Positions 25,057 through 33,032 of a DNA stretch of 64,000 nucleotides are shown piece by piece (positions within the stretch are counted from its first letter, which is position 1; every line of letters begins with the position of its first letter). The DNA is from an uncultured Chloroflexales bacterium. Its GTDB lineage: Bacteria > Chloroflexota > Chloroflexia > Chloroflexales > Chloroflexaceae. The notes under the pieces are model-generated. The model worked only from the letters and a program-made list of their open reading frames with translations. It searched no databases and was not told the origin of the DNA. The translations under genes were made by a program, and so were the position numbers. The stretch is taken from assembly GCA_937918935.1 (NCBI GenBank), contig CAKZSI010000009.1, forward strand, positions 46,672-110,671, given 5' to 3'.

Positions 25057-26025
25057 TCAGCGTGCCAGAGTCAAGAGAATCGTGAAATAGATAACTGGAC
25101 CGGTGAACAGCAGGCTATCCATACGATCGAGAATGCCGCCGTGGCCGGGGATGAGCGTACCGGAGTCCTTGACGCCCACCTGGCGCTTGATCAGCGACTC
25201 GCCGAGATCGCCGAGCGGCCCGGCGATCCCTGCGGCCGTGCCAATCAGCACGGCGCTGATAAGGCTGATCGGCAGGCCCAGGATGGGCACTGCCGCCGCC
25301 GCGGTAAGAATAGAGGCAACCAGGCCCCCCGCAAAGCCCTCCCAGGTCTTCTTGGGGCTGAGGATCGGCGCCATGCGGGTGCGCCCGATGGAACGGCCCA
25401 CAAAGTAAGCTGCGCTATCCTGGATCCAGGTGATCGCCAGTACCAGAAAAACCCAGGCAGCGCCGGGGGGAACATTCAGCAGGGCCAGCGGACCGGCGCG
25501 CAGGGGCGTATCGAGCTGGCGCAGGAGGATGAAGGCGCTCAACAGCCAGCCGATGTAGGCGGCGCCGGTAAACGTGAGCGCCCAGTTTTGCAGACTGGTG
25601 CTGCGATCAGACTGGGTGAACTCATATACCAGAGTCGCCATCAAACCGAGAGCCAGGGTCATCCCGGCGAGGTTAAGACTGGTGAAGGGTTGCAGGGCGG
25701 CAGCGGCGCAGAACGCCACCCCCAGGACAAGGCCGGGAACACGACGGGGTGCAAAGCCGCCCTGGCGCAACAGACCAAAGAGTTCGATGATCGCCAGCGC
25801 CACGCAGAGGGACACGAAGATCGCCGTGGCCCAGGGCCACCACGCCACGGCGACAATCAGCGGGATCAGGATCACAACGCTGAACAGGCGCCGGACGATG
25901 GAGCTTGAGCTACTCGGAGATGAGCCCGCCGAAGCGGCGCTGGCGCCGTCCGTACTCGCTGATGGCCTGCTGGAGGTGTTCTGGCCGGAAGTCGGGCCAG
26001 AAGACGGGGGTGAACCAGAACTCAC
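25057..26025 (-). CDS. cdsA: Phosphatidate cytidylyltransferase
   Basis: A 322-aa membrane enzyme making CDP-diacylglycerol. About eight helices; the C-terminal signature is intact (SLIKRQVGVKDSGTLIPGHGG then LDRMDSLLF). The first 43 residues are Ser/Gly/Ala-rich and are read from the 3' end of uppS in another frame. No in-frame ATG, GTG or TTG lies between 26025 and the first helix, so either this overlapping start is used or a non-standard codon is. Function is certain; the start is not. Confidence 0.88.
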   Translation of the reverse strand: MSSGSPPSSGPTSGQNTSSRPSASTDGASAASAGSSPSSSSSIVRRLFSVVILIPLIVAVAWWPWATAIFVSLCVALAIIELFGLLRQGGFAPRRVPGLVLGVAFCAAAALQPFTSLNLAGMTLALGLMATLVYEFTQSDRSTSLQNWALTFTGAAYIGWLLSAFILLRQLDTPLRAGPLALLNVPPGAAWVFLVLAITWIQDSAAYFVGRSIGRTRMAPILSPKKTWEGFAGGLVASILTAAAAVPILGLPISLISAVLIGTAAGIAGPLGDLGESLIKRQVGVKDSGTLIPGHGGILDRMDSLLFTGPVIYFTILLTLAR

Positions 26026-26632
26026 TGTAGGCTGCCTGCCAGATAAGAAAGTTCGAAATCCGCCGCTCGCCGCTGGTGCGGATGATCACATCAGGGTCGG
26101 GCATCCCGGCGGTGTAGAGGTTAGCGCTGACGACCTGCTCATCGATCTGATCCGGGCTGACCCCGGAGGCAACGATCTTGCGCACAGCGTCAACAATATC
26201 AGCGCGACCGCCGTAGTTAAACGCAATCGCCAGGGTCAGACCCGTATTGTGGCGGGTCAGATCGATCGCGTAGCGCACCTTTTCGGCCAGACGCGGGCTG
26301 AGGCCCTCGAGGCGTCCGAGATGTCGCAAATGGACATTTTGCTCGTGGAGGGCGTGTGTTTCGCGGTCAATAAAATCGCTCAGGATTTGCATCAGACCCT
26401 GCACCTCAGCCGATGGCCGGGCCCAATTCTCCGTCGAGAAGGCGTACAGCGTCAGATAGCGCACACCAAGACGGTCGGCCTCACTCACAATAGCGCGGAT
26501 ATTCTCCGTGCCGGCCCGATGGCCCGCGAGTCGCGGCAACCCTCGCTGGCGCGCCCAGCGCCCATTCCCATCCATAATCACTGCGATGTGTCGGGGGGTC
26601 CTGCTCTCGCGTCCGCCATCAGCCGTGCTCAT
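25910..26632 (-). CDS. uppS: Undecaprenyl (di-trans,poly-cis) diphosphate synthase
   Basis: A 240-aa cis-prenyltransferase making the lipid carrier for cell-wall and glycan synthesis. The catalytic motif AVIMDGNGRWARQRG is near residue 20, and YLTLYAFSTENWARP follows. The C-terminal RTSGERRISNFLIWQAAYSE is complete. Its last 116 bp also carry the proposed start of cdsA. Confidence 0.95.
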   Translation of the reverse strand: MSTADGGRESRTPRHIAVIMDGNGRWARQRGLPRLAGHRAGTENIRAIVSEADRLGVRYLTLYAFSTENWARPSAEVQGLMQILSDFIDRETHALHEQNVHLRHLGRLEGLSPRLAEKVRYAIDLTRHNTGLTLAIAFNYGGRADIVDAVRKIVASGVSPDQIDEQVVSANLYTAGMPDPDVIIRTSGERRISNFLIWQAAYSEFWFTPVFWPDFRPEHLQQAISEYGRRQRRFGGLISE

Positions 26633-26656
26633 AGCCTGCTCTCCGCCCGTCGTGGC

Positions 26657-27214
26657 CTAGACCGCCATGACCTCGGCTTCCTTATCCTTGCCGATCGCGT
26701 CGAGGTCGGCGATACATTTGTCGGTCAGTTGCTGCACCCGTTCCTGGGCGCGCTTGAGTTCGTCCTCGCTAATCAGCTTCTCGGACTCAAGCTCCTTGAG
26801 CTGATCCATCGCATCACGGCGTTGATTGCGCACCGAAACCTTGACCTCTTCGACCCGATGGCGCACCACCTTGACCAGTTCGCGGCGTCGCTCTTCGGTC
26901 AGCGGGGGAATGGCCAGGCGGATAACCCGCCCGTCATTACTGGGATTGATCCCGATGTCGGACTGCTGAATGGCCTTCTCAATCGCCTTAATCAGCCCTG
27001 TGTCATAGGGTTGGATGACGATCAGGCGAGCCTCGGGCACCGAGATATTGGCAAGCTGGTTCAGCGGCATCGGCGCGCCATAGGCTTCGACGTGCAGATG
27101 CTCAACCAACCCGGCGGAGGCGCGGCCGGTGCGGATCGTCGCCAGATAGTGCCGCAGGGCCTCGGTGGCCTTCTTCAGATGCGCCTCATATTCGCGTAAG
27201 ACATCGTTGACCAT
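26657..27214 (-). CDS. frr: Ribosome recycling factor
   Basis: A 185-aa protein that splits post-termination ribosomes with EF-G. Full RRF length, with [25 protein letters not shown] and the C-terminal helix bundle ending in [10 protein letters not shown]. The start at 27214 ([10 protein letters not shown]) is chosen because family members start here; 84 extra upstream codons are not homologous. Confidence 0.96.
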   Translation of the reverse strand: MVNDVLREYEAHLKKATEALRHYLATIRTGRASAGLVEHLHVEAYGAPMPLNQLANISVPEARLIVIQPYDTGLIKAIEKAIQQSDIGINPSNDGRVIRLAIPPLTEERRRELVKVVRHRVEEVKVSVRNQRRDAMDQLKELESEKLISEDELKRAQERVQQLTDKCIADLDAIGKDKEAEVMAV

Positions 27215-27362
27215 CACGCTCTCCTCGCATATCTCGCCGGCTGGCGCGCCGTGCGGGTCGCCAGGGGCGGGGGCGTCCCATCGTACCTGCACCGCGTCAT
27301 CCGCCGTAGCGGAGGTATGAGCGGTGCTGCCAGCGATGCGGTACGTCCAGCATACAGGATGT

Positions 27363-28112
27363 TTACACCTCCGGCACCGGCATCCGTTCGGGGAGGCTCT
27401 TACTGACCAGGGTGCCCACGTGCTGCCCGAGCACGATCCGCTCGATGGTGCCAGGTTCCAGCGCATTGAAGACGATCAGCGGGATATCGTGATCCATGCA
27501 GAAGGTGAGGGCGGTGCTATCCATCACCGTGAGGCCGCGATTAAGCGCCTCCATGTAGGTCAGGTGATCGAACTTGACAGCGCCGGGGTCCCGCCGCGGA
27601 TCGGCGCTGTAGATCCCGTCCACGCCGTTTTTAGCCATCAGGATGACCTGGGCGTGGATCTCTGCGGCGCGCAGGGCCGCAGCCGAGTCGGTTGTAAAGT
27701 AGGGATTGCCGGTGCCTCCAGCGAGAATAATCACCCGGCCCTTTTCGAGGTGGCGAATGGCGCGGCGACGGATGTAGGGTTCAGCGACCTCATTCATCTG
27801 GATGGCGGTCATGGCGCGGGTATGCAGACCGTGCTGCTCGAGCACATCCTGGAGGGCGAGGGAGTTGATAATCGTGCCTAGCATGCCCATATAGTGGGAT
27901 TGCGCCGTATCCATCCCCCGGGCGATGGACTGGTTGCCACGCCAGATATTTCCTCCGCCGATCACCACTGCGACATCCACGCCCCGGCGATGCACGGCGG
28001 CGATTTCGCGGGCCAGGTAGTCGAGCATATCGTAGCTCACCACTTCGTCGGTGCCTTTAATCTGCTCGCCGCTCAACTTGATCAGAATACGCCGATACTT
28101 AGGCTCTTGCAT
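27363..28112 (-). CDS. pyrH: UMP kinase
   Basis: A 249-aa amino-acid-kinase-fold enzyme phosphorylating UMP. Start [17 protein letters not shown] at 28112. [33 protein letters not shown] and [18 protein letters not shown] are all intact. It sits between tsf and frr, as in many bacteria. An alternative start four codons upstream exists. Confidence 0.96.
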   Translation of the reverse strand: MQEPKYRRILIKLSGEQIKGTDEVVSYDMLDYLAREIAAVHRRGVDVAVVIGGGNIWRGNQSIARGMDTAQSHYMGMLGTIINSLALQDVLEQHGLHTRAMTAIQMNEVAEPYIRRRAIRHLEKGRVIILAGGTGNPYFTTDSAAALRAAEIHAQVILMAKNGVDGIYSADPRRDPGAVKFDHLTYMEALNRGLTVMDSTALTFCMDHDIPLIVFNALEPGTIERIVLGQHVGTLVSKSLPERMPVPEV

Positions 28113-28189
28113 ATGAGGTACCATAAGCAGGGAGCAGTTGCCCGCTGGCAGGTCGCTCTGCCAACGGCAACTGCTCACGCCGTAACGGG

Positions 28190-28717
28190 TCAGGCGCCGA
28201 CCTCGTAGCGCACGAAACGCCGAACGATAATGTTTTCACCAAGTTTGGCGATCGCTTCCTTGATTAACTCTTCGATTGTTCGTGACGGATCCTTGACGAA
28301 GGGCTGCTGCAGGAGTACATGCTCTTCGATGAACTTCTCACGAGTCAGCCCGCTCTCGGCTACGGCCTCATCGCTCACTTCGTCGGCGTGGATGTACCGC
28401 GGGTTGAGTGCGACGATGTGCTGGGCGAGGTTATTCGCCAGGGCGGCGAACCCCTCCGTTCGAGCGACAAAGTCAGTTTCACAGTTCAATTCGACCAGAC
28501 CGGCCACGCGGGCGCCGTAATGGACGTACACGCCAATCAGGCCCTCACGCGCTTCACGGGTGGCCTTTCTGGCCGCCGCCTCAATCCCCCGTTCGCGCAG
28601 GATCTCAATGGCCTTAGTGAGATCGCCGCCGGTCTGTTCGAGGATGTCTTTGCACTCCTTGATTCCGGCGCCGGTTCGCTCGCGCAGTTCTTTGACCAGT
28701 TCAATCGAGACTGCCAC
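28190..28717 (-). CDS. tsf: Elongation factor Ts, short form
   Basis: A 175-aa nucleotide exchange factor for EF-Tu. N-terminal [23 protein letters not shown] and core [16 protein letters not shown] are intact. It lacks the second core subdomain of the 280-300 aa Escherichia coli form, as in other short-form EF-Ts of Chloroflexota and some thermophiles. It follows rpsB with a 278-bp spacer. Confidence 0.94.
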   Translation of the reverse strand: MAVSIELVKELRERTGAGIKECKDILEQTGGDLTKAIEILRERGIEAAARKATREAREGLIGVYVHYGARVAGLVELNCETDFVARTEGFAALANNLAQHIVALNPRYIHADEVSDEAVAESGLTREKFIEEHVLLQQPFVKDPSRTIEELIKEAIAKLGENIIVRRFVRYEVGA

Positions 28718-28742
28718 AGGCTCGCTCCTCTTCTCGTGATAT

Positions 28743-28762
28743 GGAGGGGCATGCGCCCCTCC
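28743..28762. repeat. Hairpin in the rpsB-tsf spacer
   Basis: GGAGGGGC/GCCCCTCC around an ATGC loop. A second hairpin of the same family lies at 28951-28968 (GGAAGG/CCTTCC). Either may attenuate rpsB-tsf read-through. Confidence 0.6.
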
Positions 28763-28995
28763 AGAACCGTCTGGCTGTTGCTTACCGGCGACGGGCGCCG
28801 CCGTCTTTCCCTGTTGTTGCGCCTATCCTGACATGCAGGGTAGAGGATGGCGTGCGGAGAGGTCGAGGCCCTGCAAGTTCCTCCCCACAGGAGGTATCCG
28901 AACAGGCGGCTGGTCTTCGTGCAACTCCACAACACCAGAGGTGCATACCTGGAAGGGCGAAGCCTTCCCACCCTCTCCCACCTTGAGACGCTCTC

Positions 28996-29718
28996 TCAGC
29001 CCTCGTGGGCTGCCTCGCGGCGATGGACGCCTTCAAGCGCCGCGTCGGCGATCTTGCCGGTAATCAGGCGGATGCCACGGATGGCGTCATCGTTGCACGG
29101 AATGACATAGCTGATCGGGTCGGGATCACAGTTGGTATCAACCATCGCCACCACGGGCACGCCAACCTTGAGCGCCTCTTTAACGGCAAGTTCCTCTTTG
29201 TGCGGATCTATCACGAAGAGCGCGCCGGGCAGCCGATCCATGGTCTTAATACCGGCGAAGACCCGGTTGAGCTTTTCAATCTCCTTTTCGAGCTGCAGGC
29301 CCTCGGCCTTGGTGAGCCGGGCGAAATCGCCCCGATCGCGCTGGGCTTCAAGGTCGGCAAGGCGCTTCAGGCGCCCCTTGATCGTCGCAAAGTTGGTCAG
29401 CGTACCGCCGAGCCAGCGCTGGGTGATGTAGTACTGGTCAGCGCGGGTCGCTTCCTCGACCACGGCTTCCTGGGCCTGTTTCTTCGTGCCAACGAAGAGC
29501 ACCTTCTCGCCGCGGGCCGTAACATCGGAGATGAAGCGATAGGCCGCCGTGAGGCCAAGTACGGTCTTCTGCAGGTCAATAATATGGATGCCATTGCGCG
29601 CCGTGTAGATGTACGGGCGCATCTTCGGGTTCCAGCGGTTCGTCTGATGCCCAAAGTGGGCGCCGGCCTCCAGCAGCGCCTTGATCGAAACAACTCGCGG
29701 TGAAGTCGCCTGGGTCAT
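28996..29718 (-). CDS. rpsB: 30S ribosomal protein S2
   Basis: A 240-aa ribosomal protein. [19 protein letters not shown] near the start and [31 protein letters not shown] near the end are signature segments. The start at 29718 has AAGGAG upstream; 14 further upstream codons are rejected. First gene of the rpsB-tsf-pyrH-frr-uppS-cdsA-M50 operon, served by the promoter at 29845-29873. Confidence 0.97.
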   Translation of the reverse strand: MTQATSPRVVSIKALLEAGAHFGHQTNRWNPKMRPYIYTARNGIHIIDLQKTVLGLTAAYRFISDVTARGEKVLFVGTKKQAQEAVVEEATRADQYYITQRWLGGTLTNFATIKGRLKRLADLEAQRDRGDFARLTKAEGLQLEKEIEKLNRVFAGIKTMDRLPGALFVIDPHKEELAVKEALKVGVPVVAMVDTNCDPDPISYVIPCNDDAIRGIRLITGKIADAALEGVHRREAAHEG

Positions 29719-29844
29719 ATGCTCCTTGCCATTCTGGATAATCCAGCCGCCACCTCCCACGTGCGCCGACCGAACCGGGCGTCCCGGCAGGAGCGATCGG
29801 CTGGAGGAGGTGTGTGTATTTGGCGCATTTCAACGCCGTCGAAC

Positions 29845-29873
29845 AGTATAGCACAAGCGTAGTGGCGGGGCAA
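29845..29873 (-). promoter_or_regulatory. Sigma-70 promoter of the rpsB operon
   Basis: Minus strand TTGCCC (29868-29873), 17-bp spacer, TATACT (29845-29850). The leader to rpsB is about 120 nt, long enough for S2 autoregulation, though no structure was resolved. Confidence 0.75.
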
Positions 29874-29987
29874 ATAACGGCCCTCGTTCCGGGGCGACGC
29901 GGCGATGCCGCACCGTACCGGAACGAGGTTTTCGGATGCGTTTTGCCCCTCCGAGTCGCTCTTCGGCCGGGGCGTGAAGCTGCGACC

Positions 29988-30488
29988 TTACTTGCCGGGT
30001 TCGGCCTCAACGGGCGCAATGTGCAGGCCGTTGAGGGCCAGCGCGGCTTCGATGCCATCGCGGAGATTCGCACAGGTGGTCACGTTTGAGAAGTCAATAT
30101 CGAGATGGACCAGGGTCTGGGCGATGCGGGCGCCGATTCCAGTGATCACCACCTGGGCGCCCAGCAGGCTGGCCGCGCGGATCGCCTGCCCCAGGGAGTT
30201 GGCGACCTGAGTGTCAACAATCGGTACGCCGGTGATATCAATGATCGCCACGTCGGCCTGGTGCTCGGCGATGCCGTTGAGCAGGCTCTCGATTACCTGC
30301 TGCGCCCGGCGGCTGTCAAGGTTGCCTACCAGGGGCAGCACAATAACGCCCTCGAACAGCGGCACCACCGGTACCGCCAGTTCCGAGATGACATCCTCCG
30401 AGCGCTGCAGTTGTTCGCGCAGGCGGCGCACTTCCTGCCGCAGGGCCTCCGGATCATCGGGCAGATCATCATCAAATGCGTCGCTCAT
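29988..30488 (-). CDS. STAS-domain protein, RsbR/RsbS-like
   Basis: A 166-aa protein. A short charged coiled coil (about 10-40: DPEALRQEVRRLREQLQRSED) precedes a STAS domain (about 45-160). The segment IIDITGVPIVDTQVANSLGQAI has the pattern of stressosome RsbR-type domains, where a Thr is phosphorylated by RsbT. No RsbS, RsbT or sigma-B partner is adjacent. The start at 30488 (MSDAFDDDLPDD) is preferred to one 41 codons upstream. Confidence 0.85.
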   Translation of the reverse strand: MSDAFDDDLPDDPEALRQEVRRLREQLQRSEDVISELAVPVVPLFEGVIVLPLVGNLDSRRAQQVIESLLNGIAEHQADVAIIDITGVPIVDTQVANSLGQAIRAASLLGAQVVITGIGARIAQTLVHLDIDFSNVTTCANLRDGIEAALALNGLHIAPVEAEPGK

Positions 30489-30562
30489 GGTAGCGCGTCT
30501 CCTGGCTGTCCTGTCCGGCCTCCCCGGTGTGGCAAGCCTTCCCAATACCAGTTGGACGATGA

Positions 30563-30577
30563 GGAAACCGGGTTTCC
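30563..30577. repeat. Palindrome, GGAAACC-N-GGTTTCC family
   Basis: Perfect 7-bp arms around one G, between the STAS and tpx genes. Confidence 0.7.
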
Positions 30578-30690
30578 CGCCTCCCTGCCGGCCGTGAACA
30601 CGGGGAAGCATGGCTTCCCCAGACCTTCACCGAATGGGACTGTACCATACGAGGCGTACCAGACTGGTACCGGGGTGGGTAGGAGAAGCT

Positions 30691-30709
30691 GGGAGGGTCA
30701 CGCCCTCCC
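30691..30709. repeat. Hairpin after tpx
   Basis: GGGAGGG/CCCTCCC with a 5-nt loop, 32 bp beyond the tpx stop. A possible terminator, without a T-run. Confidence 0.55.
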
Positions 30710-30740
30710 AATCGGATAAACTGGTGATCCAGGCAGGCTC

Positions 30741-31259
30741 TTATCCCGCGAGGCTGGCGAGGGCGGCAAGAGCGGCGTCGTAGTTGGGTTCCTGGCCGGC
30801 TACCGGCACATACTCGACATAACGTATAATGCCGTCCCGGTCAACCACGAAGACCGCGCGACTCTCGATGCGCAGTTCGTCTACCAGTGTGCCATAGGCG
30901 GCGCCGAAGTTCATGTCGCGATGATCCGAGAGCGTTTCGATCTGCTCGGCGCCGTTGCTGCTGCACCAGCGGGCCTGGGCAAATGGCAGGTCGGCGCTCA
31001 CGGTAATGAAGTTCACCTGCCCGGCGCGAGCAGCCGCCTCGGCGTTGAAGCGCCGGGTTTGCTTGCTGCACACGCCGGTATCCAGCGACGGGACGACGCT
31101 GATGACCAGCGGTTTGCCCGCGTAGGTCTCCATCGTCACCGGCTGTAGTTTGCGGTTTATCAGCGTAAAGTTGGGGGCGCGATCACCAGTGTGCAGTTCC
31201 GGGCCGATCAGGGTGCGGGGGCCGAGAAAGTCGAACGCCTGCTCACGCTTGATGGTCAT
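30741..31259 (-). CDS. tpx: Thiol peroxidase (atypical 2-Cys peroxiredoxin)
   Basis: A 172-aa peroxidase reducing lipid and hydrogen peroxides with thioredoxin. The peroxidatic Cys is in PSLDTGVCSKQTRRF and the resolving Cys in ARWCSSNG, a normal Tpx pair. APNFTLINRKLQ and VDELRIESRAVFVVD are typical. Monocistronic, with an extended -10 box 84 bp upstream. Confidence 0.95.
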   Translation of the reverse strand: MTIKREQAFDFLGPRTLIGPELHTGDRAPNFTLINRKLQPVTMETYAGKPLVISVVPSLDTGVCSKQTRRFNAEAAARAGQVNFITVSADLPFAQARWCSSNGAEQIETLSDHRDMNFGAAYGTLVDELRIESRAVFVVDRDGIIRYVEYVPVAGQEPNYDAALAALASLAG

Positions 31260-31342
31260 CGGTGGCTCCGTGACTTACAATTCGAGGATCAATGGCTCGA
31301 ACCAGGGGGACGAGGGATACAGGTAGAGGTTACCCTGATTAC

Positions 31343-31351
31343 AGTATACCA
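31343..31351 (-). promoter_or_regulatory. Extended -10 promoter of tpx
   Basis: Minus strand TGGTATACT (TGnTATACT). No clear -35, as usual for extended -10 promoters. Confidence 0.55.
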
Positions 31352-31451
31352 TTGTTCACGAGACAGCCTCCCCTGTCCCGGCGCCGGTGGAGATGGCCCG
31401 GCGGACTGTCTCCAGGCCACCCTGGGAGGTGAACGTTGTATTGACACCGCA

Positions 31452-31496
31452 CCCAGAAGGGTACGGGGAAACCAGGTTTCCCCGTACCCTTCTGGG
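31452..31496. repeat. 45-bp perfect palindrome with GGAAACC-A-GGTTTCC core
   Basis: Arms 31452-31473 and 31475-31496 are perfectly complementary over 22 bp around a single A. The longest member of the palindrome family, between tpx and the lamin-tail gene. Confidence 0.9.
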
Positions 31497-31524
31497 AAGT
31501 ATGCAGGCTCGCTTGAACAGAGCG

Positions 31525-32781
31525 CTATGCGCGATCTTTGCCACGGTCGCTGATATAGGTGTACCGGCTTACCACGGCCCCGCTTGCATCGAGCAGCGTG
31601 CCGGTATCACCCTCGTTGTTCCACACGGCGACCCGCTGACCCCAGTAGAGATTTGCGGCATCGTTCGTCCCGGCGCGTGTCCACAGTTTGACCTCGGCGC
31701 CGGGGGCGAGCACGAACTGCGGGAAGATGTAGGTGTGCCGTTGGGACCCATCGTGCAATTTCCAGCCGGTCATGTTCATCGGTTGGGTAGACGTGTTGTG
31801 GATCAACACATATTCTCCCTCCACGTCACGACCCTCGGGGTTGAACTCGATGTAGGCGATGGTTACGGCGGTAGTGGCGCCTGCGGCGCTACCGCTGCTG
31901 ATCCGGGTTACAGGTGCGGCGGCAGCGGGTTTCGCCTCAGGTGAGGCAGGCTTCGCCTCGGGCGCGGAGGCGCCGGGGGCGGCGGCAGGCTTCGCTTTGG
32001 GCGCGGGGCCGCCGGGGGCGGCGGCAGGTCTGGCGCCGGGGGCGGCGGCAGGCTTCGCTTCGGGCGGCGGGGCAGCAGCGGCGGGTCTGGCGCCGGGGGC
32101 AGCAGCGGCAGGCTTCGCTTTGGGCGCGGGGGCGCCGGGGGCGGCGGCGGCAGGCTTCGTCTCGGGCGCGGGGGCGCCAGCAGCGGGCTTCACTTCGGGC
32201 GCGGGGGCGCCAGCAGCGGGCTTCACTTCGGGCGCGGGGGCGCCGGGGGCGACGGCAGGCTTGGCTTCGGGTGCGGGGGCAGCGGCGGCGGGTCTGGCGC
32301 CGGGGGCGGTGGCAGCGGGCTTCACTTCGGGCGCGGGGGCGGCGGCAGCGGGCTTCACTTCGGGCGCGGGGGCGGCGGCAGCGGGCTTCGCTTCGGGCGC
32401 GGGGGCAGCGGCGGCGGGTCTGGCGCCGGGGGCAGCGGTGGCGGGCTTCGCCTCGGGTGCGGGGGCAGCGGCGGCACGCTTCGTCTCGGACGCGGGCGCT
32501 GGAGCAGGGGCGAAGCGCGCGGCTTCTACATCACTGCGAACCGCCCAGGGCTCGATCTCGCGCCCGGCGATTTCAGCAAAGTCGCGCGGCAGGCTGGCGA
32601 AGGCATAACTCAATTCGCGGATGCCATTGCGCATATGCTGGCGAGTTTGGGGCGGCAGCAGGCCCAGACCCAGGTTGAGCAGGCCGTAACCGAAGCGCGC
32701 AACCGGGGCCACTACCCCTTCCACCGTCCCAGGTATCCTGTCACTCGGCCGGCTGGGACGCGACGTTGTGTCCTCGCTCAT
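31525..32781 (-). CDS. Lamin-tail-domain protein with long Ala/Pro/Lys repeat linker
   Basis: A 418-aa protein. Residues 1-85 contain helical segments (FGYGLLNLGLGLLPPQTRQH) but no signal peptide. Residues about 88-295 are a low-complexity linker of roughly 11-residue units such as APAPEVKPAAA. Residues about 305-415 match the lamin tail (LTD) fold: IAYIEFNPEGRDVEGEYVLIHNTS, then MTGWKLHDGSQRHTYIFPQFVLAPGAEVKLWTRAG. Bacterial LTDs are usually on secreted enzymes; this one looks cytosolic or peripheral. Function unknown; a scaffold or envelope-linked role is only a guess. Confidence 0.8.
   Translation of the reverse strand: MSEDTTSRPSRPSDRIPGTVEGVVAPVARFGYGLLNLGLGLLPPQTRQHMRNGIRELSYAFASLPRDFAEIAGREIEPWAVRSDVEAARFAPAPAPASETKRAAAAPAPEAKPATAAPGARPAAAAPAPEAKPAAAAPAPEVKPAAAAPAPEVKPAATAPGARPAAAAPAPEAKPAVAPGAPAPEVKPAAGAPAPEVKPAAGAPAPETKPAAAAPGAPAPKAKPAAAAPGARPAAAAPPPEAKPAAAPGARPAAAPGGPAPKAKPAAAPGASAPEAKPASPEAKPAAAAPVTRISSGSAAGATTAVTIAYIEFNPEGRDVEGEYVLIHNTSTQPMNMTGWKLHDGSQRHTYIFPQFVLAPGAEVKLWTRAGTNDAANLYWGQRVAVWNNEGDTGTLLDASGAVVSRYTYISDRGKDRA
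31905..32520 (-). repeat. Coding tandem repeat of the lamin-tail protein linker
   Basis: About 20 imperfect units of about 33 bp encode (APAPEV/AKPAAA)n. Likely prone to length change between strains. The plus-strand reading of the same DNA gives only low-complexity frames. Confidence 0.8.
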
Positions 32782-32981
32782 CGGTGCGCTCCTTTTGATT
32801 AGACAAGGTTGAACCGTACTTCAGGCTCCCAGGCGGCTGCGCCGTCTATCACGAGGGGGAAAGAAGCGTGCCTGTGGAAGGGCGAAGTCTTCCAAACCCT
32901 CGCATCTGGCCAGCGGGGGCGGTAAACATCGAGGTTGACCTGAGGGTGCAACCCTGCTGACCTCACCTCTTGCCCTGGAGG

Positions 32982-33007
32982 AAAAAATCGTGTGTATGAT
33001 ACCACAC
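32982..33007 (-). terminator. Weak terminator of the GMPP gene
   Basis: On the minus strand, a 5-bp GTGTG/CACAC stem with an 8-nt loop is followed by GATTTTTT, about 25 bp after the stop. Confidence 0.45.
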
Positions 33008-33032
33008 AGCGTTACCTTTGCCGATCCTGGCC

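Noticed and set aside
31859..32608. 249-aa plus-strand Gly/Ala repeat ORF
   Set aside because: Opposite strand of the lamin-tail linker; low complexity only.
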